Assembly (NCBI RefSeq): GCF_014643835.1
Contig: NZ_BMKD01000008.1
Coordinates: 124,001 to 188,000 of the forward strand
Length of the DNA: 64,000 nucleotides
From: Mucilaginibacter rubeus
GTDB taxonomy: Bacteria; Bacteroidota; Bacteroidia; Sphingobacteriales; Sphingobacteriaceae
Direction of reading: 5' to 3'
Below, piece after piece: positions 1 to 9,519 of this stretch (its first letter is position 1; each line of letters starts with the position of its first letter). The notes below the pieces were generated by a model that saw only the letters and a list, made by a program, of their open reading frames with translations, ran no database searches and had not been told where the DNA came from. The translations under genes were made by a program, and so were the position numbers.

Positions 1-467
1 AGATGAGTGTCATGCGCAGCCGGTTCCCCGATTATAAAAGCTATGCCGATGCTACAATAGACAAGATCTTTACTGCCGAAGAAATGAAAGATGTAAAAAA
101 ACTGACAGCCAATGAACTGGCTACAGCATGTTTTATCAGTAATGCACAAGGAAAATTAAAACAGGCGGTATTACCCTTACAGGCCCAGTATTCGCCGGTT
201 TTTACCATTACTTCATTTGATTACGATCATGATGGCAAGGAGGATCTTTTGCTTTGCGGCAACATCAACAAGGCCCGCATCCGTTTCGGTAAATATGATG
301 CTAACTATGGCGTATTGCTTAAGGGGGATGGCAGGGGTAATTACCAATACATAAACCAGCAGCAATCGGGCTTTAACATCAGGGGAGATGTCAGGAGCGT
401 GCTTCCATTAAATAATGTTTTACTGTTTGCCCTTGATAAGGGCAAACTAAAGGCATACAAGCAATAA
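1..467 (+). CDS. C-terminal part of FG-GAP/VCBS repeat protein (partial)
   Basis: The reading frame is open to the left edge of the window, so this is the C-terminal end of a longer gene; the ATG at base 3 is probably internal. About 155 residues are visible. They contain the calcium-binding-like FG-GAP/VCBS signature DYDHDGKEDLLLCGN at about residues 74-88, typical of the last blade of a secreted beta-propeller. In Bacteroidota, large FG-GAP/VCBS (CRTAC/UnbV-like) proteins often follow SusC/SusD pairs and precede vanadium-haloperoxidase-like genes, which matches the next gene 10 bp downstream. The substrate cannot be inferred from this fragment. Family assignment is fairly secure; the start lies outside the window. 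Confidence 0.7.
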   Translation, partial: MSVMRSRFPDYKSYADATIDKIFTAEEMKDVKKLTANELATACFISNAQGKLKQAVLPLQAQYSPVFTITSFDYDHDGKEDLLLCGNINKARIRFGKYDANYGVLLKGDGRGNYQYINQQQSGFNIRGDVRSVLPLNNVLLFALDKGKLKAYKQ

Positions 468-477
468 TACAAAGGCA

Positions 478-1803
478 ATGAAAAAACTGTTAATGCTAAT
501 ACCTGCCTCTGGCTTATTTGCGATGATAAGCTGCAGCCCGAAAAAGCAACCCGAACTAACCAACCAGGACGTGAGCAAAGTTGTTGGCCATATGACCAGC
601 GTAATGATCCATGATGTTACTAACCCGCCATTGGCCGCCCGTTTTTTTGCTTATACCTGCCTTGCCGGGTATGAGGTAGTTGCCGAAAACGACAAACAGA
701 TCCATAGTATGCGCGGTGTATTGAATCAATATCCGGATATCAAACACCCCAAACAAAATACCAGTTATAATTATCAGCTAAGTGCGGTGCTCGCCATGTT
801 TGAAACAGCCGCCAAGCTGTTACCATCGGGTACGTTGATGCTGGGCTACGAGTCTTCCTTTATTGATTCGTGCAAAAATATTGGCTTCAGCAGCGAGGTT
901 ATCGACAGTTCAAAAAGCTATGCCAAAACAATCAGTAAACAGATCCTGGCTTATGCCAGGGCCGATGGTTACCGGAAAATAAGTAACTATCCACGCTATA
1001 AGCTTAAGCAAACACCCGGTAGCTGGGACCTGACCCCGCCTGCTTACATGTTGCCGGTTGAGCCTTATTTTAACACTATCCGGCCTATGACGCTTGATTC
1101 GGCCGCACAATTTGTGCCTGATGCGCCCATTCCATTTTCAACGGATAAAAACTCAGCTTTTTATAAATACCTGCAGATGAGCTACGCCAAAAGTGGCAAT
1201 GCTTTAAAGCAGGAAGAAAAAGATATTGCCAATTTTTGGGATTGTAACCCTTTTGCCGTTCAAAATGACGGGCACATGCTTATCGGTCTAAAAAAGATTT
1301 CGCCGGGAGCACACTGGATGGGGATAACGGCTATTGCCTGTAAGCAGGCCAAAACCGGTTTCTCTAAAACGGTGCAGATCAATACCGCTGTAGCCATAGG
1401 CCTGCTGGATGGTTTTATTTGCTGCTGGGAAGATAAATACCGCACCAACCGCATCAGGCCCGAAACGGCCATCCGCAGGTATATAGACCCGCATTGGAAA
1501 CCCTTGTTGCAAACCCCTCCGTTTCCGGAATATATCAGCGGGCATTCGGTGGTTTCAACGACTGCAGCAGTTATTCTTACGCATTATTTCGGCGATAAGT
1601 TTAAATATACCGATGATGTGGAAGTAAATTATGGTATCCCGCCAAGGCATTTCAGTTCGTTTACCCAGGCTGCTAAAGAAGCTGCTATATCCAGGTTTTG
1701 GGGTGGTATTCATTTTATGGATGCTATTGATAATGGTATTATTCAGGGAAATAAAGTGGGCAACCTGGTTGTTGCTAAAATGAGCGGGCAAAGGAAGTTG
1801 TAG
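478..1803 (+). CDS. Vanadium-dependent haloperoxidase / PAP2-superfamily lipoprotein
   Basis: The 441-residue protein starts with a lipoprotein signal (FAMISC, Cys at about residue 19), so it is probably membrane-anchored in the periplasm or on the surface. The three-part active site of vanadium haloperoxidases and PAP2 acid phosphatases is present in order: K and RP in KYRTNRIRPETAIR (about 320-333), PEYISGHS (about 350-357), and SRFWGGIHFMD (about 404-414). Both enzyme types share this fold, so halide oxidation and phosphatase activity cannot be told apart by motif; the length and lipoprotein signal favour the haloperoxidase-like group. It lies 10 bp after the FG-GAP gene and is probably co-transcribed with it. 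Confidence 0.82.
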   Translation: MKKLLMLIPASGLFAMISCSPKKQPELTNQDVSKVVGHMTSVMIHDVTNPPLAARFFAYTCLAGYEVVAENDKQIHSMRGVLNQYPDIKHPKQNTSYNYQLSAVLAMFETAAKLLPSGTLMLGYESSFIDSCKNIGFSSEVIDSSKSYAKTISKQILAYARADGYRKISNYPRYKLKQTPGSWDLTPPAYMLPVEPYFNTIRPMTLDSAAQFVPDAPIPFSTDKNSAFYKYLQMSYAKSGNALKQEEKDIANFWDCNPFAVQNDGHMLIGLKKISPGAHWMGITAIACKQAKTGFSKTVQINTAVAIGLLDGFICCWEDKYRTNRIRPETAIRRYIDPHWKPLLQTPPFPEYISGHSVVSTTAAVILTHYFGDKFKYTDDVEVNYGIPPRHFSSFTQAAKEAAISRFWGGIHFMDAIDNGIIQGNKVGNLVVAKMSGQRKL

Positions 1804-1893
1804 ATATAAGCATGGTTGTTATGAGCGGTGGCGAAAGGGTTTTTCGATAAGTGGAGTTGCTATACAGGGCGAAGATGGTGCTTTCATCTCTCT

Positions 1894-1983
1894 CATGACA
1901 CTTAAAAAGGGGTGTCATGCTGAGGCCCTCGAAGCATGGTGGGCTGGCCTCTGCGCGCGACCCTTCGACAAGCTCAGGGTGAC
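1894..1983. repeat. REP-like palindromic intergenic element
   Basis: The intergenic stretch between two unrelated genes holds two imperfect inverted arms, GTCATGCTGAGGCCCTCGAAG (first 20 bases count) at 1914-1936 and the complement of CTGAGCTTGTCGAAGGG at 1961-1983. A small hairpin, CATGACAC (1894-1901) against GTGTCATG (1912-1919), overlaps the left arm. Sequences of the CCTTCGACAAGCTCAGGG type recur as dispersed intergenic palindromes in many bacterial genomes. It may also serve as a terminator for the convergent genes on either side. No coding content was found between 1804 and 2043. Confidence 0.55.
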
Positions 1984-2043
1984 GGGCCATCTTTTGTCAT
2001 TTCTTCTTCAAAGCCCAAAGGATGTTTGCTTAAATATCATCCC

Positions 2044-3873
2044 TTACTGATATCCCGCAGCCTGCAAGCTAAATAATTCGGCATAACGGCCGTTGTTAGC
2101 CATGAGTTCCTGATGTGTGCCTGCTTCAAGGATCTTGCCTTTTTCTAACACGATGATCCTGTCAGCAAGCCTTGCTGTTGAAAACCGGTGTGAAATAAGC
2201 ACAGCCGATTTACCCTGGGTTAATGATGAAAAGCGCTGAAATACCTCATATTCCGCCCGGGCATCGAGCGCTGCAGTTGGCTCGTCAAGGATGAGCACCT
2301 GTGCATCTTTCATATAGGCTCTTGCCAGTGCAACTTTCTGCCATTCGCCGCCCGATAATTCAACACCTTCGTTAAACCGCCTGCCCAGCCATTGCTCGTA
2401 TCCCAGCGGAAGTTTGGCTGCAAGCGCGTCTGCAAGGCTTTCCTGGGCAGCTTTACGGATTAGTTCGGTATTGTCCTGCTCATCAATGTTTCCTGCCGCA
2501 ATATTCTGCGAAAAGCTCATCTGGTAACGAATATAATCCTGGAAAATAATGCCCAGGTTTAACCGGAGGTCCGTGAGGTCATAATCCCTCAAATCTGCAC
2601 CATCCAGCAGGATGCGCCCTTCTGTTGGGTCATATAAGCGGGCCAGTAGTTTTACAAGCGTAGTCTTGCCTGCTCCGTTCTCGCCTACCAGCGCAATCTT
2701 TTCGCCGGGGTGCAGGGTGAAGTTCAGGTGCCTGTTGGCCCATGATTCGGCATTGTTATATTTAAATCCCACATCCTCAAAAGTAAACCCTTGCTTTATT
2801 GGGTTTGGAAATGGTAAAGGAGAAGCAGCAACTTTGATCTTTGGTTTGATCTCAAAAAACTCATGGAAATCGTTGAGGTAGATAGCACCCTGTGAAACTG
2901 ATGTAAACCGGTTCAGCGAATTTTCCATCAGGCTGCTCAATTGCCGGAATGAGCCCGCCAGGAAAGTAAGCGTACCTACAGAAGACTTGCCCGTAACAGT
3001 TTGATAAATAATAAAACCATACGCGGCATAGTAGCCAACACTGCCTAAGACAGAAAAGAAGGTACCCCAGGCCGAACGCCGTACGGCCAGTTTGCTGTTA
3101 TCGGCATAAAATTTATCTGATAACGTTTTAAAGCGGTTAATAATAAAATCAGACAGGCCAAAGATCTTGACTTCCTTAGCTGTTTCATCGCTAGCGCCCA
3201 GGTAGCGTACATAATCCAGCTCTCGTCTTTCAGGTGTTTGGCTCCTCGTAAGTGCGTAATTCTGGCTATTAAAATAGCTTTCGCCCAGAAACGAAGGGAT
3301 GATTGATATGAGCAGCAAGAGGATCAGCCATGGGTTCAAAGTCAGTAAGCCAGTAAGCAGGAAAGCTATGGATATAAAATCCTGGATCTGGCTCATTACC
3401 TGTGATAAAAGTATGGTACGCCCAACGGTTTGCTGCCGGGCCCGCTCCAACTTATCATAAAAAACAGAATCTTCAAACTGTTCCAGGTCCAGCGTGGCCG
3501 CATGACGCATAATGCGCATGGAGGTATAGTTAGCAAAAAGATCACCCAGCAGGTTGTCCATCAGGCTGATCATCCGGTTTAGGCCGTCGGTTGCCACAGC
3601 CAGCAAAAATTCAATGATAACCAGTTTCCATAATTCATGCTGGCTTCCGCCGTGGTGGTTGAGCAATACCACCTGGTCTATGATCAGCTTACCTACGTAC
3701 AACAAGGCAACCGGCATGGCCGAACGCATAATGCGTAACAAAAAGCTTGCTGTTGTTTTACCCGGACTGCTTTGCCATACCAGCCTGAAAAAATCCGGGA
3801 GATTGCTTAATGCCGACAAGCGCTCTCTGAACGAAATCTTTTGCTCTGGTTTGATATTTCTTGTTTTAGCCAT
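2044..3873 (-). CDS. ABC transporter, fused permease and ATP-binding half-transporter
   Basis: This 609-residue protein has an N-terminal type-1 exporter membrane domain (hydrophobic helices spread over about residues 40-320) and a C-terminal nucleotide-binding domain. Visible motifs are Walker A GENGAGKT (about 396-403), the signature LSGGEWQK, Walker B VLILDEPTAALD, and the switch His in LISHRF. It would act as a homodimeric exporter of lipids, peptides or drugs in the inner membrane; the substrate is not readable. It is divergent from the acetylesterase gene, and the shared 190-bp region contains a LacI-type operator. Whether that operator also controls this gene is unknown. Confidence 0.88.
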   Translation of the reverse strand: MAKTRNIKPEQKISFRERLSALSNLPDFFRLVWQSSPGKTTASFLLRIMRSAMPVALLYVGKLIIDQVVLLNHHGGSQHELWKLVIIEFLLAVATDGLNRMISLMDNLLGDLFANYTSMRIMRHAATLDLEQFEDSVFYDKLERARQQTVGRTILLSQVMSQIQDFISIAFLLTGLLTLNPWLILLLLISIIPSFLGESYFNSQNYALTRSQTPERRELDYVRYLGASDETAKEVKIFGLSDFIINRFKTLSDKFYADNSKLAVRRSAWGTFFSVLGSVGYYAAYGFIIYQTVTGKSSVGTLTFLAGSFRQLSSLMENSLNRFTSVSQGAIYLNDFHEFFEIKPKIKVAASPLPFPNPIKQGFTFEDVGFKYNNAESWANRHLNFTLHPGEKIALVGENGAGKTTLVKLLARLYDPTEGRILLDGADLRDYDLTDLRLNLGIIFQDYIRYQMSFSQNIAAGNIDEQDNTELIRKAAQESLADALAAKLPLGYEQWLGRRFNEGVELSGGEWQKVALARAYMKDAQVLILDEPTAALDARAEYEVFQRFSSLTQGKSAVLISHRFSTARLADRIIVLEKGKILEAGTHQELMANNGRYAELFSLQAAGYQ

Positions 3874-3982
3874 CTGCCGGTTTTGATAAATGCGATTTTA
3901 AACAAAAAAATGTTCATTGCTACTGCATTGAAGGACTATGAGCACATTTATGATCATTTACTGACTAATCAGGAATTAAAAT

Positions 3983-4020
3983 AAAAAAGATTTGTGCAAT
4001 CGATTGCGCAAATCTTTTTT
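3983..4020. promoter_or_regulatory. LacI-type operator 1 (glucuronoxylan regulon)
   Basis: This is a 38-bp palindrome with one mismatched pair, centred at 4001/4002, with core GTGCAATCGATTGCGC and flanking A6/T6 tracts. The TGCAATCGATTGCA-like core also occurs at 9460-9487 and 10797-10810, beside the lacI gene and in front of co-functional genes. It lies 47 bp before the acetylesterase start. A LacI-family dimer site is inferred. The A and T tracts could also make it a terminator hairpin. Confidence 0.75.
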
Positions 4021-4066
4021 TATTTGTTACTTAGTCAAATAAACCATCAATAAATATTTCGGAGTT

Positions 4067-5995
4067 ATGGGGTCGGTGAAGCTATTACTTGTCGCGCTGT
4101 TCGCTTGTTTAATATTACCGTGTTATGGAATAGTGCGCCTGCCGCAACTGGTTGTCGATGGCATGGTATTACAGCGCGATGCCAAAGTAAAGATCTGGGG
4201 ATGGGCCGATGCAAGCGAAAAGATCACCGTTAATTTTCAGCATAAAACATACCGCACCGTTACTGACGAAAGCGGTTCCTGGAAAATTGCCCTTCAGCCA
4301 ATGAAAGCCGGGGGGCCGTATACTATGGAAATCACCGGTAATAATCGTATTACTATCCGGGACATTTTAATTGGCGATGTATGGTTTTGTTCGGGGCAAT
4401 CGAATATGGTTTTGCCTATGGAGCGGGTTAAGGAAAAATATCCTGATGAAATAGCAAAAGCCAATTATCCGCAGATCAGGAATTTTTTCGTTAAAACGGA
4501 GTCTGACGTAACCAGGCAACACTCAGATCTGTTACCTGGTAAATGGGTTAAGGCAGATTCTGTAACTGTTTTAGGTTTTGGTGCCGCATCATGGTTTTTC
4601 GCTAAACAGCTTTATCAAAAATATCATGTGCCCATAGGCATCATCAACTCAAGCGTAGGCGGTACACCTATTGAGGCCTGGGTCAGCAGCGAGGGCTTAA
4701 AAAACATTCAATCATATCATAACAGGATTGCCCGGTTCAGCAATACGGCATTTATGGACAGCGTGTTGAAAAAACACCCGGAACCAGTGGAACCGCTTAA
4801 CGCAGATAAAGGCTTAAATGAGGTTAAACCATGGCATGATACCACCTACAAGCCACATAGCTGGCACCGTTTCTGGCTGCCAGGCTACTGGGCCGATCAG
4901 GGTGTAAAAGGCCTGAACGGCGTGGTATGGTTCAGGAAAGAAATCACACTGCCCGCATCGGTACAGGGTAAAGCGTCCAAACTGTATTTAGGGAGGATAA
5001 TAGATGCCGATCAAACCTATGTTAACGGCAAACAGGTGGGGAACATTACCTATCAGTATCCGCCAAGGCGTTACACGGTACCCGCCGGTTTATTAAAGCC
5101 GGGCAAAAATATTATTGTGGTTCGCATTACCAATACATCGGGCAAAGGTGGTTTTGTGCCTGATAAACGGTACTACCTGGCAATAGCCGGTGATACCATC
5201 GACCTTCGCGGCGACTGGCAGTACAAAGTTGGGCAGGTGTTTGAACCCGTTAGGATGAAACCGGAATTTTCGGCCCAGAATGAACCTACCGGGCTTTACA
5301 ACACCATGGTAGCGCCCGCTATCAATTATACTATTAGAGGTATAGTTTGGTATCAGGGCGAAAGTAATTCCAGCCGCGCATCCGAATATGGAACCTTGTT
5401 AAAGGCTCTTATTGCCGACTGGCGGAATCGCTGGCAACAAGGTAATCTTCCCTTTATTTACGCCCAGCTTCCAAACTTTAACGAGGTACAGTATTCGCCA
5501 ACAGAAAGCGACTGGGCGCAATTACGCGCCGGTCAGCTTGAGGCCCTTGAAGTGCCCAATACTGGTATGGCGGTAACCATTGATGCCGGCGAGTGGAATG
5601 ATATCCACCCTCTTAATAAAAAAACAGTGGGTGAGAGGCTTGCCCGCGCTGCCGAAAATGTTGCTTATGGCGATGTGAATGTAGTACCATCCGGCCCGAT
5701 TTACCAATCGGCTAAAATTGAGGGGAATAAGATTGAGATTGCTTTTAAAAATACAGGTGCGGGGCTTGTCGCTATTGATGGCGAGGAACTGTCACAATTT
5801 GCCATCGCCGGGGCTGATAAAAAGTTTGTTTGGGCAAAGGCAATTATTAATGGAGGTAAGGTGTTGGTTTGGAGCGATAAAATCCCTGCACCGCTTTACG
5901 TAAGGTATGCCTGGGCCGATAACCCGGATGGCGCGAACCTTTATAATAAAGAAGGCTTGCCGGCATCACCTTTCCAAACCGGTAAACTGCAATAA
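4067..5995 (+). CDS. Sialate O-acetylesterase-like SGNH acetyl-xylan/carbohydrate esterase
   Basis: The 642-residue secreted protein has a signal peptide (about residues 1-22) and an SGNH/SASA esterase domain. The nucleophile block FCSGQSNM puts the catalytic Ser at residue 112, and a second conserved block, WYQGESN, is at 428-434. Between them (about 275-375) is a beta-sandwich insertion resembling a GH2 sugar-binding domain (VVWFRKEITLP...), usual in this family. It would remove acetyl groups from sugars. Its neighbours (CE15, GH67, GH43, UxuA) suggest acetylated glucuronoxylan rather than sialic acid. The ATG is preceded by GGAG at 4061-4064. A LacI-type operator lies just upstream, and the CE15 gene follows after 27 bp, so an operon is likely. 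Confidence 0.85.
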   Translation: MGSVKLLLVALFACLILPCYGIVRLPQLVVDGMVLQRDAKVKIWGWADASEKITVNFQHKTYRTVTDESGSWKIALQPMKAGGPYTMEITGNNRITIRDILIGDVWFCSGQSNMVLPMERVKEKYPDEIAKANYPQIRNFFVKTESDVTRQHSDLLPGKWVKADSVTVLGFGAASWFFAKQLYQKYHVPIGIINSSVGGTPIEAWVSSEGLKNIQSYHNRIARFSNTAFMDSVLKKHPEPVEPLNADKGLNEVKPWHDTTYKPHSWHRFWLPGYWADQGVKGLNGVVWFRKEITLPASVQGKASKLYLGRIIDADQTYVNGKQVGNITYQYPPRRYTVPAGLLKPGKNIIVVRITNTSGKGGFVPDKRYYLAIAGDTIDLRGDWQYKVGQVFEPVRMKPEFSAQNEPTGLYNTMVAPAINYTIRGIVWYQGESNSSRASEYGTLLKALIADWRNRWQQGNLPFIYAQLPNFNEVQYSPTESDWAQLRAGQLEALEVPNTGMAVTIDAGEWNDIHPLNKKTVGERLARAAENVAYGDVNVVPSGPIYQSAKIEGNKIEIAFKNTGAGLVAIDGEELSQFAIAGADKKFVWAKAIINGGKVLVWSDKIPAPLYVRYAWADNPDGANLYNKEGLPASPFQTGKLQ

Positions 5996-6022
5996 CCATA
6001 AACTAATTTGAAACCAGGGGCG

Positions 6023-7546
6023 ATGAAAAGTACTGCCTTCTTTTTCTTACTCACATGGGCCATTGCGGCGAAAGCGCAAACCCCGGCCCCGGTAAACTTC
6101 ACTGCTGATCAGGACCATCAGTATATGATGAAGCAGTTAGGAATTAAAACCTTGCGTAATGGACCCAGCGGCGATGAATCGGCCCCTAATCATGCTAATT
6201 ATGATGAAGCGCTGGCTAACCCTTATCCTGATTTGCCTGACGCCCTTGCCCTAAAGAACGGTAAAAAGGTAACTACAGCCGAAATGTGGTGGAAACAGCG
6301 CCGCCCCGAAATTGTGGAGGATATGGAGCGTGAGGTTTATGGCCGCATCCCTGCTAATGTACCCAAGGTAACCTGGACGGTTAAAATAACCGATAAAGAG
6401 CGGGTTGGCTTTTATCCGGTGATTGCCAAACAACTGATAGGCCATGTTGATAATACGGCTTATCCGCTTATCAACGTCAATATCGAAATGACCTTAGTGC
6501 TCCCCGCAAATACCAAAGGACCGGTACCGGTATTGATGATGTTTGGCCGAAGCGCGCTACCGGCGCCGGCGCAGCCTCCCGCTGCTGATGTGGAAAAAAT
6601 CAACGCTGCATTGAAAGAACTTCTTTTAAAAGAACATCCCGAGTTTAAAACTATTTTTGAGCAATATCCCGCTTATAATCCTATTGCCGAACAATCTCCC
6701 TTTGGTCCCGGTGGTTTTCCAGGGATGAAAGGCGACCCACCGACTGCCACGCAACTAATTGCCAATGGATGGGGGTATGTACTTATAGATCCGTCGTCTA
6801 TCCAGGCGGATAACGGGGAAGGTTTAACCAAAGGGATCATCGGTTTGGTGAACAAAGGCCAGCCCCGTAAGCCGGAGGATTGGGGAGCTTTACGTGCCTG
6901 GTCGTGGGGAGCGGCACGCGCGTTGGATTACCTGGAAACAGAACCTGCGGTTGACGCCAAATATGTAGGTATTGAAGGTGTTTCCCGCTATGGAAAGGCA
7001 GCGCTGGTAACACTTGCTTTTGAACAAAGGTTTGCCATGGGGTTGATAGGTTCGTCGGGTGAGGGAGGGGCCAAGTTGCATCGCCGGAACTTTGGGGAAG
7101 CGGTTGAAAGCCTCACCGGTGGCGAATATTATTGGATGGCCGGTAACTTTATGAAATATGGCGCATCGGATGCTGTATTCGGTGCTAAAACCGCGAAAGA
7201 CCTTCCAGTAGATGCACATGAGCTGATTGCCTTGTGTGCCCCGCGGTATACTTTTATAAGCTATGGTATCCCCGGGCAAGGAGACGCCAAATGGCTCGAT
7301 CAGCAGGGGAGCTACATGGCAACTGTGGCTGCGGGTTCTGTATTTAAACTGCTTGGTGCAAATGACCTCGGCGTTTCAAACGATTATAAAACCGAAAAAA
7401 TGCCGCCGGTTAATACAGGTTTGCTTAACGGCGAGCTCGCCTGGCGTCAGCATGATGGTGGGCATACCGATGCCCCAAACGTAAAATATTTTATCGCCTG
7501 GGCCAATAAATTGATGCATTATGGAAAAGCAGGAAGCGGGAAATGA
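6023..7546 (+). CDS. Glucuronoyl methylesterase (CE15 family)
   Basis: This secreted alpha/beta hydrolase of about 507 residues cuts the ester bond between 4-O-methyl-glucuronic acid of xylan and lignin alcohols. The CE15 nucleophile motif GVSRYGK is visible with Ser321, followed by SSGEGG and the C-terminal HDGGHTDAPN block (about 477-486) that supplies the catalytic His. A Sec signal peptide ending in AKAQ follows the start at 6023; the upstream in-frame ATG at 6008 would only add five residues before it. It follows the acetylesterase gene closely on the same strand and converges with the SDR gene. Together with the GH67 enzyme encoded nearby, it indicates glucuronoxylan breakdown. Confidence 0.88.
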   Translation: MKSTAFFFLLTWAIAAKAQTPAPVNFTADQDHQYMMKQLGIKTLRNGPSGDESAPNHANYDEALANPYPDLPDALALKNGKKVTTAEMWWKQRRPEIVEDMEREVYGRIPANVPKVTWTVKITDKERVGFYPVIAKQLIGHVDNTAYPLINVNIEMTLVLPANTKGPVPVLMMFGRSALPAPAQPPAADVEKINAALKELLLKEHPEFKTIFEQYPAYNPIAEQSPFGPGGFPGMKGDPPTATQLIANGWGYVLIDPSSIQADNGEGLTKGIIGLVNKGQPRKPEDWGALRAWSWGAARALDYLETEPAVDAKYVGIEGVSRYGKAALVTLAFEQRFAMGLIGSSGEGGAKLHRRNFGEAVESLTGGEYYWMAGNFMKYGASDAVFGAKTAKDLPVDAHELIALCAPRYTFISYGIPGQGDAKWLDQQGSYMATVAAGSVFKLLGANDLGVSNDYKTEKMPPVNTGLLNGELAWRQHDGGHTDAPNVKYFIAWANKLMHYGKAGSGK

Positions 7547-7573
7547 CGTCTCCTTCACGTCATGCCGAATTTA

Positions 7574-8320
7574 TTAAAACCCTATCGAATTACCACCATC
7601 AACCTGTAAAACAACCCCGGTTACATATTTGGCGGCATCTGTCGCTAAATAATAAACGGCTTCGGCCACATCGGCAGGTTCACCTAATTTGCCCATTGGG
7701 GTACGGCCCATCACTTTTTGCTTGCGGGCAGGATCATTATCCAGCGCCTTTGCCGACATATCTGTAGCTATAAAGCCCGGAGCAACGCAGTTAACCCTGA
7801 TGCCTTGCGGCGAAAGCTCGGTAGCCATGGCTTTTGTCATACCTTCGATGGCGGTTTTAGATGCGGTATAGGCAATAACATACGGTATGCCGTATTGTGC
7901 AGCCATCGAACTGATGTTAATTATGCTCCCACTGCCAGCTTTCAACATGATTTTTACTACCTCGCGGCTTATCGCAAATACCGAAGTAAGATTGGTTTGG
8001 ATCACTCTGGCGAACTCTTCATCGGTTACCTGGGCGAAAGCTTTTTTATGGTTAATGCCGGCATTATTAACCAAAATATCAGGTGCGCCAAATTCAGCTT
8101 CTATTTCTGCTACCAGTTGCGGTATACCGGTTGTATCACTCAGATCATATTGCCTGTAACTGCAAAGATCGCCAAGCTGTGTTACTGCCGCAATAAGTTT
8201 TGCCTCGTCTCGGCCTATGATGATGGTTTTGATGCCCTGCTCTGTGAATTTTTTGGTGGTAGCAAGGCCAAGGCCCGAGGCACCGCCGGTTACGATAGCA
8301 AGTTTGGTCTTTGAGTTCAT
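7574..8320 (-). CDS. SDR-family oxidoreductase, probable fructuronate/mannonate reductase
   Basis: This 248-residue classical short-chain dehydrogenase has the cofactor motif GGASGLG (about 12-18), NNAG, the catalytic Ser in NISSM, and YTASK with the catalytic Tyr/Lys (about 154-158). It ends in the usual VDGGNSIGF. It starts 12 bp after the lacI gene on the same strand, so the two form one transcript, and uxuA lies on the other side of the shared promoter region. In the hexuronate pathway a reductase must convert fructuronate to mannonate, the substrate of UxuA; SDR enzymes take this role in some Bacteroidota. That specific role is inferred. By family alone it could also be a gluconate 5-dehydrogenase-type enzyme. 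Confidence 0.8.
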   Translation of the reverse strand: MNSKTKLAIVTGGASGLGLATTKKFTEQGIKTIIIGRDEAKLIAAVTQLGDLCSYRQYDLSDTTGIPQLVAEIEAEFGAPDILVNNAGINHKKAFAQVTDEEFARVIQTNLTSVFAISREVVKIMLKAGSGSIINISSMAAQYGIPYVIAYTASKTAIEGMTKAMATELSPQGIRVNCVAPGFIATDMSAKALDNDPARKQKVMGRTPMGKLGEPADVAEAVYYLATDAAKYVTGVVLQVDGGNSIGF

Positions 8321-8332
8321 GGATTTTTTAAG

Positions 8333-9361
8333 TTATTTTCTTCTGGAGGATTCACGTATTATCAATTCCGATCTGAGGATGAGGCTATGCGTTTGTTGCA
8401 GATCCTGCCTGTTTGCCAAATGATTGATAAGCATATTGGCGGCAACCTCACCCATTTCATAGCCTTTATAATTTACTGTAGTGAGATTGGGCTCAATCAC
8501 ACAGGCCGCCGGGTCATTATTGAAGCCCGCAACTGCTATCTGTTCGGGAATTTTGATGCCTGCCTTTTTCAGTACTTGTATACAGCTAACGGCACTGACA
8601 TCATTAACTGTAAATATGCCATCGGGCAGCGGATCCATTTGTAAAATGGTTTCTGCCGCTACCGCAGCTTCTTTAGCGCTCAGGTCGTTGATGATCACCA
8701 ATTGCCCATCAAAATCAATTTGGTGTTCTTCAAGAGCTTTTTTATACCCGCGCAGGCGTTCGGCGTAAACATTGCGTAACTGATTTCCGGTAATATGTAC
8801 TATCCGTTTGCAGCCCTGTTCAAGCAGGTGCTTAGTTACCTCATAAGCGGCTTTGAAGTTATCGATATAGATTTGCGGATACTGCTCGTGCTCAAAAATC
8901 CTGTCGAAGAAAAGCACCGGGATATTGCGTTTGATAAAAGGTTCAAAATGCTCAATGCTGGTGGTATCATAAGCTAATGAAACCAACAGGCCGTCAACCC
9001 GGTTATTCAGCATGGCCCTGGCGTTGCTGATCTCTTTCTTCATCGTTTCTAACGACTGGCTGATGATGAGGTTGTAGTTATTGTCGTTCACCACTTTTTC
9101 GATGCCTGCAATAACATCCGACATGAAACTGCTGTTGAGCCGCGGCACAATAACGCCGATGATGTTGCTGTTTTTACGGCGTAAATTGCTGGCGAACGAA
9201 TTGGAGCGGTAACCCATTTCTTCGGCTGCTTTGATAATCTTCTTTTTGGTATTTTTATTAACCCGCGGGTGGTCTTTAAGCGCACGGCTAACCGTAGCTG
9301 CCGAAACCTTTAATTTTTCGGCAATGTCATATATGGTTATCTCTTTTCCGCTGTCCGGCAT
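8333..9361 (-). CDS. LacI/GalR-family transcriptional repressor
   Basis: The 342-residue protein has an N-terminal LacI helix-turn-helix (TIYDIAEKLKVSAATVSRAL, about residues 9-28), with the hinge helix near residue 50, followed by a periplasmic-binding-protein-like effector domain. It is divergent from uxuA, and a perfect 28-bp palindrome lies between them. The same core palindrome precedes the GH67 gene and the acetylesterase gene. It is therefore the likely local repressor of glucuronoxylan use, and the shared promoter region suggests autoregulation. The inducer is probably a uronate or a xylan-derived oligosaccharide (inference). The SDR gene follows in the same transcript. Confidence 0.9.
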   Translation of the reverse strand: MPDSGKEITIYDIAEKLKVSAATVSRALKDHPRVNKNTKKKIIKAAEEMGYRSNSFASNLRRKNSNIIGVIVPRLNSSFMSDVIAGIEKVVNDNNYNLIISQSLETMKKEISNARAMLNNRVDGLLVSLAYDTTSIEHFEPFIKRNIPVLFFDRIFEHEQYPQIYIDNFKAAYEVTKHLLEQGCKRIVHITGNQLRNVYAERLRGYKKALEEHQIDFDGQLVIINDLSAKEAAVAAETILQMDPLPDGIFTVNDVSAVSCIQVLKKAGIKIPEQIAVAGFNNDPAACVIEPNLTTVNYKGYEMGEVAANMLINHLANRQDLQQTHSLILRSELIIRESSRRK

Positions 9362-9459
9362 ATAGTTAATCTAAAATATATAAACGATGTTGCATGTTCG
9401 GTAATAACCGCAGCCAGATTGTTCAGGGATAAAAGTATAAAATTATTACACATTATTTA

Positions 9460-9487
9460 AAATTTATGCAATCGATTGCATAAATTT
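9460..9487. promoter_or_regulatory. LacI-type operator 2, lacI/uxuA divergent region
   Basis: This is a perfect 28-bp palindrome centred at 9473/9474, core ATGCAATCGATTGCAT, flanked by AAATTT arms. It lies 32 bp before the uxuA start and about 100 bp before the lacI start, so it can control both directions. It is the best-conserved of the three sites and the likely primary binding site. Confidence 0.85.
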
Positions 9488-9519
9488 ATCGCGTTGATAG
9501 CAATTCGTTTTTAAATAAT

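Noticed and set aside
1775-1990. 71-codon minus-strand frame in the REP-like element
   Set aside because: It is made of repeat sequence and the end of the haloperoxidase gene in antisense.
7718-8314. 198-codon plus-strand frame opposite the SDR gene
   Set aside because: It is the antisense shadow of a well-supported SDR gene.
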